Shown here: piece by piece, positions 8,653 to 16,804 of the stretch
Numbering within the stretch: the stretch's first letter is position 1
How the letters are laid out: each line of letters starts with the position of its first letter
Assembly (NCBI RefSeq): GCF_900187375.1
Contig: NZ_FYEW01000003.1
Coordinates: 186,001 to 250,000, forward strand
Source: Hymenobacter gelipurpurascens
GTDB taxonomy: Bacteria > Bacteroidota > Bacteroidia > Cytophagales > Hymenobacteraceae
Direction of reading: 5' to 3'
DNA: 64,000 bases
Translations under genes and position numbers: made by a program
The notes under the pieces: generated by a model
Told to the model about the DNA's origin: nothing
What the model saw: the letters and a program-made list of their open reading frames with translations, nothing else
Databases searched by the model: none

Positions 8653-9477
8653 CTAGAGGTTCTCGCCCTGCCGAACCAGCCCGGCAATGCCAATGCGCTG
8701 AAGGCGCAGGCGCACTGCATCGGCCTCGGCTTGCGAGGCGAAGCGGCCTACTACAATACGGTTGAGCGTTTTGCCCGATGCAGTGCTGGTGGCTACCGAC
8801 GTAACAAGCAACTTAGGCTCCAGGCCCTGAATTTTTTCCATCACGGCCTGCGCGTTGCGCAATTCGCCGAAGGTGCCCGCCTGAATAACATACGTGGCAA
8901 CAGGCTCGGGGCGTAGCGCTACATCGGCGGCTTCCGTTTCGCCGGCCCGGATATCGGTCAGGACGCTGACTTCTGCCACGGCGGCTTCATCCTGAAGCAG
9001 TGCCGCCAGATTCTCAGGAGCGTCAACGGGGCCCAGCGGAGTGTCTTGGGGCATTACCTCGGCCACTACCGATACGGCACCGTGCGTCACGATACCGAGC
9101 GGGCGGGCCGCTACTTCTGATAGATCGAGGATGCGCTGGTGGCGGAACGGGCCGCGGTCAGAAACGCGTACTACTACAGCTTTGCCGGTTTCGGGGTTGG
9201 TTACGCGCAACCGAGTGCCAAAGGGCAGGGTTTTGTGCGCGCAGGTGTACTTGTTGCGGTCGAACCGCTCGCCGCTGCTGGTGCGGAGACCTTGGTGTTC
9301 CTTTCCGTACCAGGAGGCACGGCCGCGCAACACAGCGGACTTTTTGGCCGAGGCGGCCGGGGCTTTTTCATCATCACTTACCCGCAGCGTACGGGCCGAG
9401 ACCGAGAAGGCCGTCAGCAGCACGAGGAGCATGGCCATCATCAAGCCCGAGACATGCAGTCGTAGAGTCAACTTCAT
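8653..9477 (-). CDS. rlpA: RlpA-like septal lytic transglycosylase with SPOR domain
   Basis: The product has 274 residues. A signal peptide covers about 1-28. The double-psi beta-barrel of RlpA follows (about 50-142), with the family landmarks GRASWYGKEHQG, TCAHKTLPFGTRLRV and VSDRGPF including the catalytic-site Asp107. The C-terminal 80 residues (about 195-274) form a SPOR domain, starting YVIQAGTFGELRNAQAV. RlpA cuts peptidoglycan glycan strands lacking stem peptides, and SPOR binds such denuded strands at the division septum. It appears to be monocistronic. Confidence 0.88.
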   Translation of the reverse strand: MKLTLRLHVSGLMMAMLLVLLTAFSVSARTLRVSDDEKAPAASAKKSAVLRGRASWYGKEHQGLRTSSGERFDRNKYTCAHKTLPFGTRLRVTNPETGKAVVVRVSDRGPFRHQRILDLSEVAARPLGIVTHGAVSVVAEVMPQDTPLGPVDAPENLAALLQDEAAVAEVSVLTDIRAGETEAADVALRPEPVATYVIQAGTFGELRNAQAVMEKIQGLEPKLLVTSVATSTASGKTLNRIVVGRFASQAEADAVRLRLQRIGIAGLVRQGENL

Positions 9478-9869
9478 CTATTCTCTTGGTTGGTGAGTAA
9501 GACAAATCTATAAGTGTCCGCCAAACCATTGCCATACCTGCCACTCTCACTTGACTAGAGAAAGCCTATTAATTTACCTTTTCTAAGAAAATTTGCATTT
9601 AAATAATCAAGTATAGGAATAAGAAATAGTGGATTGTGTTTCCCTAAGAGTGATTTTGTATTCTAATTAGACTTATTCCGGGGCAACTGAAAAATAAGAC
9701 TATGCGCTGCTGAAAAAATTTTGGCTTCGGCGCTACGTCTATGTCTGGAGGTAGGTTGCAAAAGTCTCGGAAATTTTATAAGGGATATAGGCTAGGACAC
9801 TTGCAGGATTGACAAGATTCTGGTAAATGGACGCTACCCACGCCGGCCGGTTTCGCCGTATCTTTGGCC
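9478..9869. other. AT-rich divergent intergenic region
   Basis: About 390 bases between divergently transcribed genes. It is clearly richer in A and T than the neighbouring genes (around 9560-9680). No ORF, RNA gene or strong hairpin stands out. It carries the promoters of the rlpA-like gene (leftward) and the DUF72 gene (rightward, -7 element at 9859). Confidence 0.6.
9859..9866 (+). promoter_or_regulatory. Bacteroidota -7 promoter element before the DUF72 gene
   Basis: TATCTTTG matches the TAnnTTTG consensus exactly and ends three bases before the ATG at 9870. Transcription would begin at or next to the start codon, implying a leaderless or nearly leaderless mRNA. No clear -33 TTG at the usual spacing was found. 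Confidence 0.55.
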
Positions 9870-10784
9870 ATGGATTTTGGCCGCCTTTCCGACCTGCGCT
9901 ACGTTGATTTCCGGCTCCCCGCCGACCACCCCGAAACCGCCGCCGTGCTGGCCCGGGCGCTGCCTACCCAGGGCGCCCCGCCGCAGGTGTATGTGGGTTG
10001 CCCCATCTGGACGAATAAGGCCTGGCTGGGCAACTATTTTCCGGCCGGTATTAAGGATACCGAATACCTGCACCACTACGCCCGGCAGTTCAACAGCATC
10101 GAGCTGAATACCACGCACTACCGCATTCCGGATGCTACTACGGTGCGCAAGTGGCGCGAGGCGGTGCCCGCCACGTTCCGGTTTTGCCCCAAAATTCCAC
10201 AAATCATCAGCCACGACCGGGCCCTGTACAACGCCGATGACCTCACGAGCAGCTTTTGCCGCGCCATTGAAGGGCTAGGCGAAACGCTAGGCCACGCGTT
10301 CTTGCAGCTGCCGCCCACGTTTGGCCCCGAGCACCTGCGCCGCCTAGAGCGCTACCTGCTCGATTTTCCGGACTACGTGCCGCTGGCCGTAGAGCTGCGC
10401 CACCCTGCCTGGTATGCTGACCGGGAGCTGCTCTCCTCCGTGACGGCCATGCTGGAGGCGCTGGGCAAAGTGCTGGTGCTGAGTGATGTGGCGGGCCGCC
10501 GCGATGTGCTGCACATGCGCCTGACTACGCCCACGGCCTTCGTGCGCCTCAACGGCCACGGCCTCATCGACTCCGACTTCCGCCGCGCCGATGATTGGGC
10601 CGCGCGTATTGCGAGCTGGCTGGAGAGTGGCCTACATACTGCCTATGTCTTCATTCATCAGAAGGACATCATGCACTCCCCGCTCTGGGCCGAGCACTTC
10701 CTGCGCCGCCTCCACGAGCTAACTGGCCTACACGTACAGCCGCCCCGCGTGATTCCGCAACCGGTGCAGGGCAGCTTGTTCTAA
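9870..10784 (+). CDS. DUF72 domain-containing protein (YecE family)
   Basis: The product has 304 residues. DUF72 hallmarks are visible in order: GCPIWTNKAWLGNYFP, LHHYARQFNSIELNTTHYRIP, FRFCPKIPQIISHDR, the ELRHPAWY segment, and YVFIHQKDIMHSP. The fold is a TIM-type barrel and the biochemical role is unknown. The start is set at the ATG at 9870; the frame can be read from a TTG at 9864, but that codon is part of the -7 promoter element. A hairpin terminator follows. Confidence 0.85.
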   Translation: MDFGRLSDLRYVDFRLPADHPETAAVLARALPTQGAPPQVYVGCPIWTNKAWLGNYFPAGIKDTEYLHHYARQFNSIELNTTHYRIPDATTVRKWREAVPATFRFCPKIPQIISHDRALYNADDLTSSFCRAIEGLGETLGHAFLQLPPTFGPEHLRRLERYLLDFPDYVPLAVELRHPAWYADRELLSSVTAMLEALGKVLVLSDVAGRRDVLHMRLTTPTAFVRLNGHGLIDSDFRRADDWAARIASWLESGLHTAYVFIHQKDIMHSPLWAEHFLRRLHELTGLHVQPPRVIPQPVQGSLF

Positions 10785-10788
10785 ACCG

Positions 10789-10830
10789 AAAGTGGCCTAG
10801 CACCTCACTATGAAGTTGCTAGGCCACTTT
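10789..10830. terminator. Bidirectional hairpin terminator
   Basis: AAAGTGGCCTAGCA is repeated inverted as TGCTAGGCCACTTT with a 14-base loop. A-rich and T-rich flanks suit termination from both sides, and the two flanking genes converge here. Confidence 0.8.
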
Positions 10831-10852
10831 GTTTACTTGAGTTTTAAATGCT

Positions 10853-11542
10853 CTAAGGAACGAGGCTGATTTTCACAACTCCCTCAAGGTTCAGGTTGGG
10901 CCGGCGCTTGTAATCAGGGAAGTTGCCAGGGCCCATAGTGTACTGATTGGAAACACCAGCGCCTGCGTAACCATCAAACAATCCGTGGCGACCAATCCGA
11001 CGTTGCATACCCCAAATCAGGTTAAGCGAAGAATAGCCGTAGCCGATGTGGAGACGTTCAGTAGAGCTCTGTCGTTGGTAGGTGTAGAAGGCGGAGGAAG
11101 AATGTAGTGCTAAATAATTCCCCACGAAGGGGCCAGTAGCCCGACCCTTCGATTTACGCTTTTCCTGGTTGTAGTAGTAACGCACCCCGGCATCGGAGCC
11201 AGGGTCTATTAGTAAGGGAGCATTATAGCTGTAGTAGCGACGTCGCGTGAGATGAAGGCCTGTAGATAAGTTTCCGTAGATAGATACTGCCGGACTCAGG
11301 TGGTGCTCTACGCCTAGCACTACGGGAACACTCACCCCCCGGAAGTCCCCAAATCCAAGTCCGGCACCGCGCGTTAGGCCAGTGCCCAGCTTAAACAGCG
11401 TGTTTTTGGTGGGAGCTGGCTCAGGTGCTGCTGGAGCTATAGCCTCGGTAGGAGGGTGGGAAGGAGATTGGGCCCGCGCGATAATCGGAGTGGTGGCTAC
11501 TAAGGCCAGAATTACCTTGAAATAGGAGGTGCACATAGGCAA
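10853..11542 (-). CDS. Exported beta-barrel-like protein, tandem paralogue 1
   Basis: The product has 229 residues (227 from the Met at 11536). The signal peptide ends around ARAQS. A Pro/Ala-rich linker precedes a conserved body that begins TLFKLGTGLTRG and contains PVVLGVEHHLSPAVSIYGN, GVRYYYNQEKRKSKGRATGPFVGNYLAL and WGMQRRIGRHGLFDGYAGAG. The end is LEGVVKISLVP. The next gene upstream encodes the same blocks, so the two arose by tandem duplication. The strand pattern suggests an outer-membrane barrel; no specific family is recognised. Confidence 0.65.
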   Translation of the reverse strand: MPMCTSYFKVILALVATTPIIARAQSPSHPPTEAIAPAAPEPAPTKNTLFKLGTGLTRGAGLGFGDFRGVSVPVVLGVEHHLSPAVSIYGNLSTGLHLTRRRYYSYNAPLLIDPGSDAGVRYYYNQEKRKSKGRATGPFVGNYLALHSSSAFYTYQRQSSTERLHIGYGYSSLNLIWGMQRRIGRHGLFDGYAGAGVSNQYTMGPGNFPDYKRRPNLNLEGVVKISLVP

Positions 11543-11671
11543 ACTAGAATAAATAGAAATGGATTCGGGATAGTAACTATAGAAGTATGCAGTATAGTAT
11601 ATGATTAACTAACGCGGCAGACTTTTTTGGAGGTGCTACGTCCTGGTATGCCTGCATAAGATAAAATATCC

Positions 11672-12349
11672 TTAAGGAATCAGGCTGATCTTGATACCTA
11701 TTTCGGCGTTTATGCCGAGTTGCCGCTTGTACTCCGGGTAGCCGTTTCGGTAAGATGACATCATGGGGTTCTCAATACCGGCGCCCACGTAAGCATCTAG
11801 CAGCCCATGCTTGCCTATGCGCCGCTGCGCGCCCCACAGCAGGCTCAGGCTGGAGTTGTCATACTGGTAGCGATACGCTTCGTTGTAGGAGTTTTGGGGA
11901 TGGTTGGAGTAAAAGGAAGAGGTAGTTTGGAGCGCGAAATAGTTGCCAACGAAGGGGCCGGTAGCGCGGCCTTTCTCTTTGCGTTTTTGCTGATTGTAAT
12001 AGTAGCGCACGCCGGCATCGGCACCGAAAGACCGGAGGAAGGAACGGTCAAAGTCACTACGCCGCCCAATGTTCAGGCCCCCAAACGCGTTGCTATACAC
12101 CGATACGGCTGGGGTAAGGTGGCGCTCTACGCCCAACACCAGCGGCACCGATAGGCCAGAGTAACCGCCCAGCTCAAAGCCCCGCGTGATGCCGGTACCT
12201 GCCTTGAACAGCGTCTTCTGCGTGATTTCGGGCGCCGGAGTTGGTAGCTGAACAGCTGCGGCCGGAGCTGGCGTAGTAGTTTGGGCCAGCACGGCAGCCG
12301 GAGCGCCGACTGCCAAGGCCAGCGCTAGTTTCAGATAAGCAGTACGCAT
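11672..12349 (-). CDS. Exported beta-barrel-like protein, tandem paralogue 2
   Basis: The product has 225 residues and a signal peptide ending VLAQT. It shares with its neighbour at 10853 the block TLFKAGTGITRG, the PLVLGVERHLTPAVSVY strand pair, ATGPFVGNYFAL, and the C-terminal GIKISLIP. The Lys/Arg-rich loop NQQKRKEKGRA is the best-conserved surface segment. The 130-base gap between the two copies is AT-rich and may hold a promoter, so they can be expressed separately. Role unknown. Confidence 0.65.
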   Translation of the reverse strand: MRTAYLKLALALAVGAPAAVLAQTTTPAPAAAVQLPTPAPEITQKTLFKAGTGITRGFELGGYSGLSVPLVLGVERHLTPAVSVYSNAFGGLNIGRRSDFDRSFLRSFGADAGVRYYYNQQKRKEKGRATGPFVGNYFALQTTSSFYSNHPQNSYNEAYRYQYDNSSLSLLWGAQRRIGKHGLLDAYVGAGIENPMMSSYRNGYPEYKRQLGINAEIGIKISLIP

Positions 12350-12547
12350 AGAAATAGGAAGTAAAAATGGAGGATACCCCTAGGAGAGAAGGAGCCAGCA
12401 AAAGGTTGGCAGTGGCCTAGAATATTCTGCGTAGCGCTTGGCCACCTGCCATCTATAAAATATGGGCACAATGGTCTCAGGTAAATCCAAGGGCGGGGCA
12501 AAACCTGTATCTTGAGCCTGCGCCGCACCTGGGGCCTATTATACCAT

Positions 12548-14662
12548 ATGAACGCATCGGCTTTTGCTCTGATATCAACCTTTTCGCTCCTCCTTGCTGC
12601 CGGCGCCGGCGCACAGACGCTGCCTGCCGCCACCCCCGAAGTGCACTGCTCCTTGCTGGCAGTGGGCGTAAAGGAGCGCGCGGCTGCCGTACCTCTCATC
12701 ATTGAGGGCGAAGTACTGGAAAGCCAGGGCTTTCGGGGCACCAATGGCCGCATCTACACCAGCAACCGGGTACGCGTGTACAAGCTGCTGAAAGGCCAGG
12801 CACCCGCTGAGCTGACGCTGCTTACCGAAGGCGGCACCGTAGGCCTAGACCGCCAAGACCTGACCAATACGCTTAGCCTTGTGCCCGGCCAGCAAGGGGT
12901 TTTCTTTCTGGAGCCGGCCGCTTTCAGTGGTACCGCTGCCGCCGGAGTGGCCTACGCGGCCTACGCCAGTTTGCAGGGCTTCGTGCGTTACGATGTAAGC
13001 ACGCTCACGGCCGCCGAGCCCTTTCGCACGTACTCGTCCGTTGATGCTGACTTCTACCAGCAAGTGGCCCCCGGCACTCGTGTAGCGCAGCTGCAGGCAA
13101 ACCCTACGCTGGAAGCGGCAGTAGCTCGTCGGCTGACGCCGGTGGCCAGAAAAGTGCTAGCCCCTGTCATCTCGTTTATTGGGCCGCTTACCGTAACGGC
13201 CGGTACCGGAACTGTACTCACCATCACGGGCACCGGCTTCGGAACCACCCGGGGCAGCGGGTTCGTGGAGTTCCGCAACGCCGACGATGGCGGCGCTACC
13301 TACACCAAAGCCACCGACGCGGACATAGTCAGCTGGACTGATAACCGGATTCAGGTGCTGGTACCGTCTTTGAGTGCCAGTGGTAATACGGCAGGCACCG
13401 GCCCCGTGCGCGTCACGACCACTGATCAGCAGCAGGCCGTGAGTCCGGCTATTATCACGGTGGTATATGCTGCCACCAACGTGCAGGATGACCGGTTGAA
13501 GCTACGTACGCTGCCCGGGGCTCTCAACCAGAATAAGGAAGGCGGCTACTCTTTCCGCTTCGACCCCAACTTTGCTTCCAATGCGCTGGCCAATGCTGCC
13601 TGGCAGCGCGCCCTGGCCAACTGGCGGTGCCAGACTGGTGTGAACTGGGTAGTAGGCGACCCCCGAACCAAGGGCGGCGTGGCCGAAGACGGCGAGAATG
13701 CGGTCGGCTTTGACACGGGAACGGAGCTGCCAACCAACGTGCTGGGCCGTACTACCAGCTACTACCGCGGGTGCTACCTTTCCAACGACCGGGTAAGCTT
13801 CTATGTGCAGGAGATTGATACGCAGTTTGATAGTGGCACCAACTGGCAGTATGGGCCCGCAAACCCTTCCTCAAACCAGATTGATTTTGAATCGGTGGCG
13901 TTGCACGAGCTAGGCCACGCTCAGCAGCTTTCCCACCTGATTCTGCCCAGCGCCGTGATGCACTATGCCGTGGCCCGGGGGCAGGTTGGCCGGCGGCTGG
14001 CGGCTGTCAGCGACATAGCCGGGGGGCGCTACGTGCTGCGCACCAGGGGCTTTGTACGCTCCGAATGCAGCAGTGGCAGCAATCCTATGCTGCCGGCCCC
14101 AGTTACGCGCCAGCTGGTAGAGTTCGTGCCTGGCGCTGGCACTATCTTCCAGTGGATCACGCGCGACGAGTGTTTCGTGACGGGCTACGTGGTGGAGCGG
14201 GCCTCCTCTGATACCACGGCCGGTTGGCAGGCCGTGGGTACCGTAGCGGCCGGCGCCGCAAACGGAACTTACCGCATTACGGATCCGCAGCCCCGCTCCG
14301 GACTAAGCTACTACCGCCTGCGGGTGCGCCGCCCCGATAACTCGCTTGATTCGGCCGTGCCGCTGGCCTCAACCGATGATGCGTCAGCGGCAGCCAAGGG
14401 CTTGGTACTGTATCCAAACCCCATCATAGGCGCCAGTACGCCCGTAACGCTGCAGTACCAGGGCGGCGCCAGCTCCGGCAAAATCACGGTGCTTTTCTAT
14501 GATGCCATCGGGCGCTATCAGGGCGGCACGGTGCTCAACTATGAGCCGGGTCTGAATATCTTGCCTATTGTGCCGCCGCTGATGCGAGCCGGACTGTACA
14601 TTGCCCGCTGGAGCGACTCCAACGGCGCCAGTGGCCGGGTGCGGCTAGTGTTTGCACGCTAG
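12548..14662 (+). CDS. Metzincin-type metalloprotease with IPT/TIG domain and T9SS sorting tail
   Basis: The product has 704 residues from the ATG at 12548; a longer frame from a TTG at 12512 has no signal peptide. The signal ends GAGAQ. An N-terminal region (to about 205) is followed by an IPT/TIG fold (about 207-306, PVISFIGPLTVTAGTGTVLTI type). The protease region carries the full metzincin zinc motif HELGHAQQLSH at 453-463 and a nearby Met-turn candidate (VMHYAVA). The last 100 residues have a fibronectin-like stretch and a T9SS type A sorting domain (LYPNPIIG to the end). It should be secreted across the outer membrane and act as an endopeptidase. Confidence 0.85.
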   Translation: MNASAFALISTFSLLLAAGAGAQTLPAATPEVHCSLLAVGVKERAAAVPLIIEGEVLESQGFRGTNGRIYTSNRVRVYKLLKGQAPAELTLLTEGGTVGLDRQDLTNTLSLVPGQQGVFFLEPAAFSGTAAAGVAYAAYASLQGFVRYDVSTLTAAEPFRTYSSVDADFYQQVAPGTRVAQLQANPTLEAAVARRLTPVARKVLAPVISFIGPLTVTAGTGTVLTITGTGFGTTRGSGFVEFRNADDGGATYTKATDADIVSWTDNRIQVLVPSLSASGNTAGTGPVRVTTTDQQQAVSPAIITVVYAATNVQDDRLKLRTLPGALNQNKEGGYSFRFDPNFASNALANAAWQRALANWRCQTGVNWVVGDPRTKGGVAEDGENAVGFDTGTELPTNVLGRTTSYYRGCYLSNDRVSFYVQEIDTQFDSGTNWQYGPANPSSNQIDFESVALHELGHAQQLSHLILPSAVMHYAVARGQVGRRLAAVSDIAGGRYVLRTRGFVRSECSSGSNPMLPAPVTRQLVEFVPGAGTIFQWITRDECFVTGYVVERASSDTTAGWQAVGTVAAGAANGTYRITDPQPRSGLSYYRLRVRRPDNSLDSAVPLASTDDASAAAKGLVLYPNPIIGASTPVTLQYQGGASSGKITVLFYDAIGRYQGGTVLNYEPGLNILPIVPPLMRAGLYIARWSDSNGASGRVRLVFAR

Positions 14663-14673
14663 GCCAGTACAGT

Positions 14674-14721
14674 ACGAAGCCCGCCCTCGCTACCCGAATG
14701 TGGCGCTGGGGCGGGCTTCGT
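14674..14721. terminator. Hairpin terminator between convergent genes
   Basis: ACGAAGCCCGCC pairs with GGCGGGCTTCGT across a loop of about 20 bases. It separates the protease gene from the leftward KAS III gene. There is no long U-tract. Confidence 0.65.
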
Positions 14722-14771
14722 GTATAGCGTGTATAGTATCAGAACGGAAAAGTGTTCTGTAGGTCAGTCGG

Positions 14772-15719
14772 TTATCGTTGCAGCAGCATGGCGCCGTAGG
14801 AGTAGCCGCCGCCAAACACCGTAATGACGACATTCTGACCAGGCTGCAGGCTAGGCCAGGTGTCGGCGAGGGCAATGGCTGCCCCAGCGCAGCCCGTGTT
14901 GCCAAGCTCCTCGATATTAGATACCGCGCACTCTTCAGCCAGCCCGAGCTGCTGCACCACGTTTTTGGTAATGCGCAGGTTGGCCTGATGCGGAATCAGG
15001 TAGCTGACGTCCTGCACGCCCAGGTTGTTGCGCTCCAGGACCTGCTGCGTCACGCGCGTCATGTACTGGCAGGCATTGATGAACACATCTTTGCCGAACG
15101 GCATTACAATACCTTTCTCAACCGGCTTCAGCGTAACCGATACATCGGCCTTGCCAATGTTGCCGGCGCCGCCTGTCAGCACGGTACGCACTAGCAGGTC
15201 GGTGGGGGCGAGGCGCTCCGGTGTCAGGAGCAGCGCCGCCGCGCCATCGCCCCAGAGGTGGCCCGCCATGGTATCATGTTCGTTGTTGTAGGCCGTGTTG
15301 TGCTCACTTACTACTACCAAGGCCCGCCGGGCTTTGCCCATAGCGAAGTAGCCTTCCACAATCTCAATGGCGTTGAGCAGCGAAGAGCAGGCCGAGGAAA
15401 TGCTGACCACCGGAATATCCGACACGTTCAGATCCCGTTGCACCGCATGGGCCAGCGTAAAAATGGTGTCGTGGGGCGTGTAGGTAGCCCCCACAATTAG
15501 GTCTACCTCAGCCGCCTCAAAAGCGGGAGCGGCTGCCAGCACCCGGCGGGTAGCTTCCAGCGCCATGGTGTTGGTGTTTTCTTCGGCAGAAGCCTTCCGG
15601 CGTGCCCGAATGCCTGTGCGTTCCGTAATCCACTCGTCGGATAACCCGTTTAAACGGGTGAAATGCTCGTTATTGATGATTTCGGCGGGCAAATAAGCCG
15701 CCACCTGATGAATGTACAC
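14772..15719 (-). CDS. Beta-ketoacyl-ACP synthase III family protein
   Basis: The product has 315 residues from a GTG at 15719; family members begin right at the VYIHQVAAYLP strand, so the longer ATG frame to 15836 is unlikely. The thiolase-fold triad is complete: Cys111 in SSACSSL, His244 in IPHQANLR and Asn274 in ELGNTGC. KAS III condenses an acyl-CoA with malonyl-ACP to start fatty acid synthesis or secondary lipid synthesis. The gene stands alone, not with fab genes, so a role outside the main fatty acid pathway is possible. It is divergent from the exported protein gene at 15881. Confidence 0.88.
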   Translation of the reverse strand: MYIHQVAAYLPAEIINNEHFTRLNGLSDEWITERTGIRARRKASAEENTNTMALEATRRVLAAAPAFEAAEVDLIVGATYTPHDTIFTLAHAVQRDLNVSDIPVVSISSACSSLLNAIEIVEGYFAMGKARRALVVVSEHNTAYNNEHDTMAGHLWGDGAAALLLTPERLAPTDLLVRTVLTGGAGNIGKADVSVTLKPVEKGIVMPFGKDVFINACQYMTRVTQQVLERNNLGVQDVSYLIPHQANLRITKNVVQQLGLAEECAVSNIEELGNTGCAGAAIALADTWPSLQPGQNVVITVFGGGYSYGAMLLQR

Positions 15720-15809
15720 GCGGTAGTGGGAGGAATGAGGGCAAAGCAAAATACGGTACAAGGTACGCTGCTGACCGCAACTTCTGCCGGCATTTCGGCA
15801 GATGGCCCG

Positions 15810-15816
15810 TACTTTG
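15810..15816 (+). promoter_or_regulatory. -7-like promoter element of the gene at 15881
   Basis: TACTTTG fits a shortened TAnnTTTG element; a related TATCTTCG lies a few bases downstream. Either would give a leader of about 50-65 bases. Confidence 0.35.
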
Positions 15817-15880
15817 CACGCCGTATCTTCGTTCAACGGCCTGTAGTTTGCTCAGGTTCAGGTGCGGCTCTTATAAGATT

Positions 15881-16447
15881 ATGATGTTTCTGAAATTCCT
15901 TCGCCGGGCCTTGGTAGTGGTGGGCTGTGGCCTATTGTGGGTGCCAGCCGCCCAGGCGCAAAAGTATCGTACGGCCGCAGGTATCCGTCTGGGTGCTGGT
16001 AATTACGGCCTAACAGTGCAGCAAAAGATCTTCGACAAAACAACTCTGGAGGGCCTAGGCCTGGTGTCTTCGCGCGAGGTAACGGCTACTCTGCTGGCCG
16101 AGCGCCACTTCGGGATTCTGGGGCCCAGCCTCAACTATTACTTCGGTGCTGGCGGCCACGTGGGGCGCAACAAAGATACCGGCGCATTTGGGGGCATTGA
16201 TGCGCTGGCCGGCATCGAGTACAAGGTCGCTCTCACTCCCTTTGTGCTTTCTCTGGATTTCAAGCCCAGCGTGGAGTTCAACTCCGACGATTGGGCCCGG
16301 TTTCCCACCGCTTTTTCTGTGCGCTATATCCTGATAAAAGAGAAAAAGACTGGCCTACTCAACGACATCTTCGGCAGCGACAAAGACAAGCAAAAGTCGA
16401 AACGCAAAGCCAAACCAGCTGATCGGAGAGGACTGTTTGACTTCTAG
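15881..16447 (+). CDS. Exported protein of unknown function
   Basis: The product has 188 residues. A signal peptide ends AAQAQ at about residue 26; the ATG at 15881 gives a normal signal length, whereas the longer frame to 15848 does not. The mature part starts KYRTAAGIRLGAGNYGLTVQQKIF and reads as a small outer-membrane barrel of alternating strands (GPSLNYYFGAGGHVG). The C-terminal 35 residues are very basic (KDKQKSKRKAKP). No named family recognised. Confidence 0.6.
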   Translation: MMFLKFLRRALVVVGCGLLWVPAAQAQKYRTAAGIRLGAGNYGLTVQQKIFDKTTLEGLGLVSSREVTATLLAERHFGILGPSLNYYFGAGGHVGRNKDTGAFGGIDALAGIEYKVALTPFVLSLDFKPSVEFNSDDWARFPTAFSVRYILIKEKKTGLLNDIFGSDKDKQKSKRKAKPADRRGLFDF

Positions 16448-16529
16448 GATATTGTTTAGCTTGATGCGTAGTAAGTGCTTGACCAATAAGGAGTAATAAG
16501 GAGATAAAGTTGAGCTTAAATAGGAGATC

Positions 16530-16570
16530 AGCCCCGGGCGGCAGAACATTTGTTCTGTTCGTCCGGGGCT
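16530..16570. terminator. Strong hairpin, probable terminator
   Basis: AGCCCCGG pairs with CCGGGGCT, enclosing a second stem AGAACA/TGTTCT. It lies 80 bases past the stop of the exported protein gene. The long compound stem is obvious; the U-tract is weak. Confidence 0.65.
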
Positions 16571-16804
16571 GCTCTCATTGTTGGAAGTGAGCCCACACAA
16601 TGATATAATTATATAAACTTGAAATTTTTTATCATAAGTGTTTGAAATAAAGGGCTTTGTAATAGTAATCGTATTTCGTCCTATGCATTTAGTATAATCT
16701 ATCTTTATTAATTAATACTAAATAAAATAAAAATGTTGCAATTGGTTTACCGTTATGTATATTTAATATAAGTATTGTCCTGTATTTGTTAAAAATCCCC
16801 ACCT
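16571..16804. other. Strongly AT-rich promoter region
   Basis: From about 16600 to 16800 the sequence is mostly A and T (TTAATTAATAC, AAATAAAATAAAA), unlike anything else in the window. No ORF or RNA gene is seen. It is the upstream region of the large PA14 protein gene; a TATTTG element close to its ATG may be the -7 box. Confidence 0.5.

Noticed and set aside
15720..15836. Longer ATG start for the KAS III gene
   Set aside because: The extra 39 residues include Cys-rich unconserved sequence, while the GTG start places the conserved first beta strand at the N-terminus.
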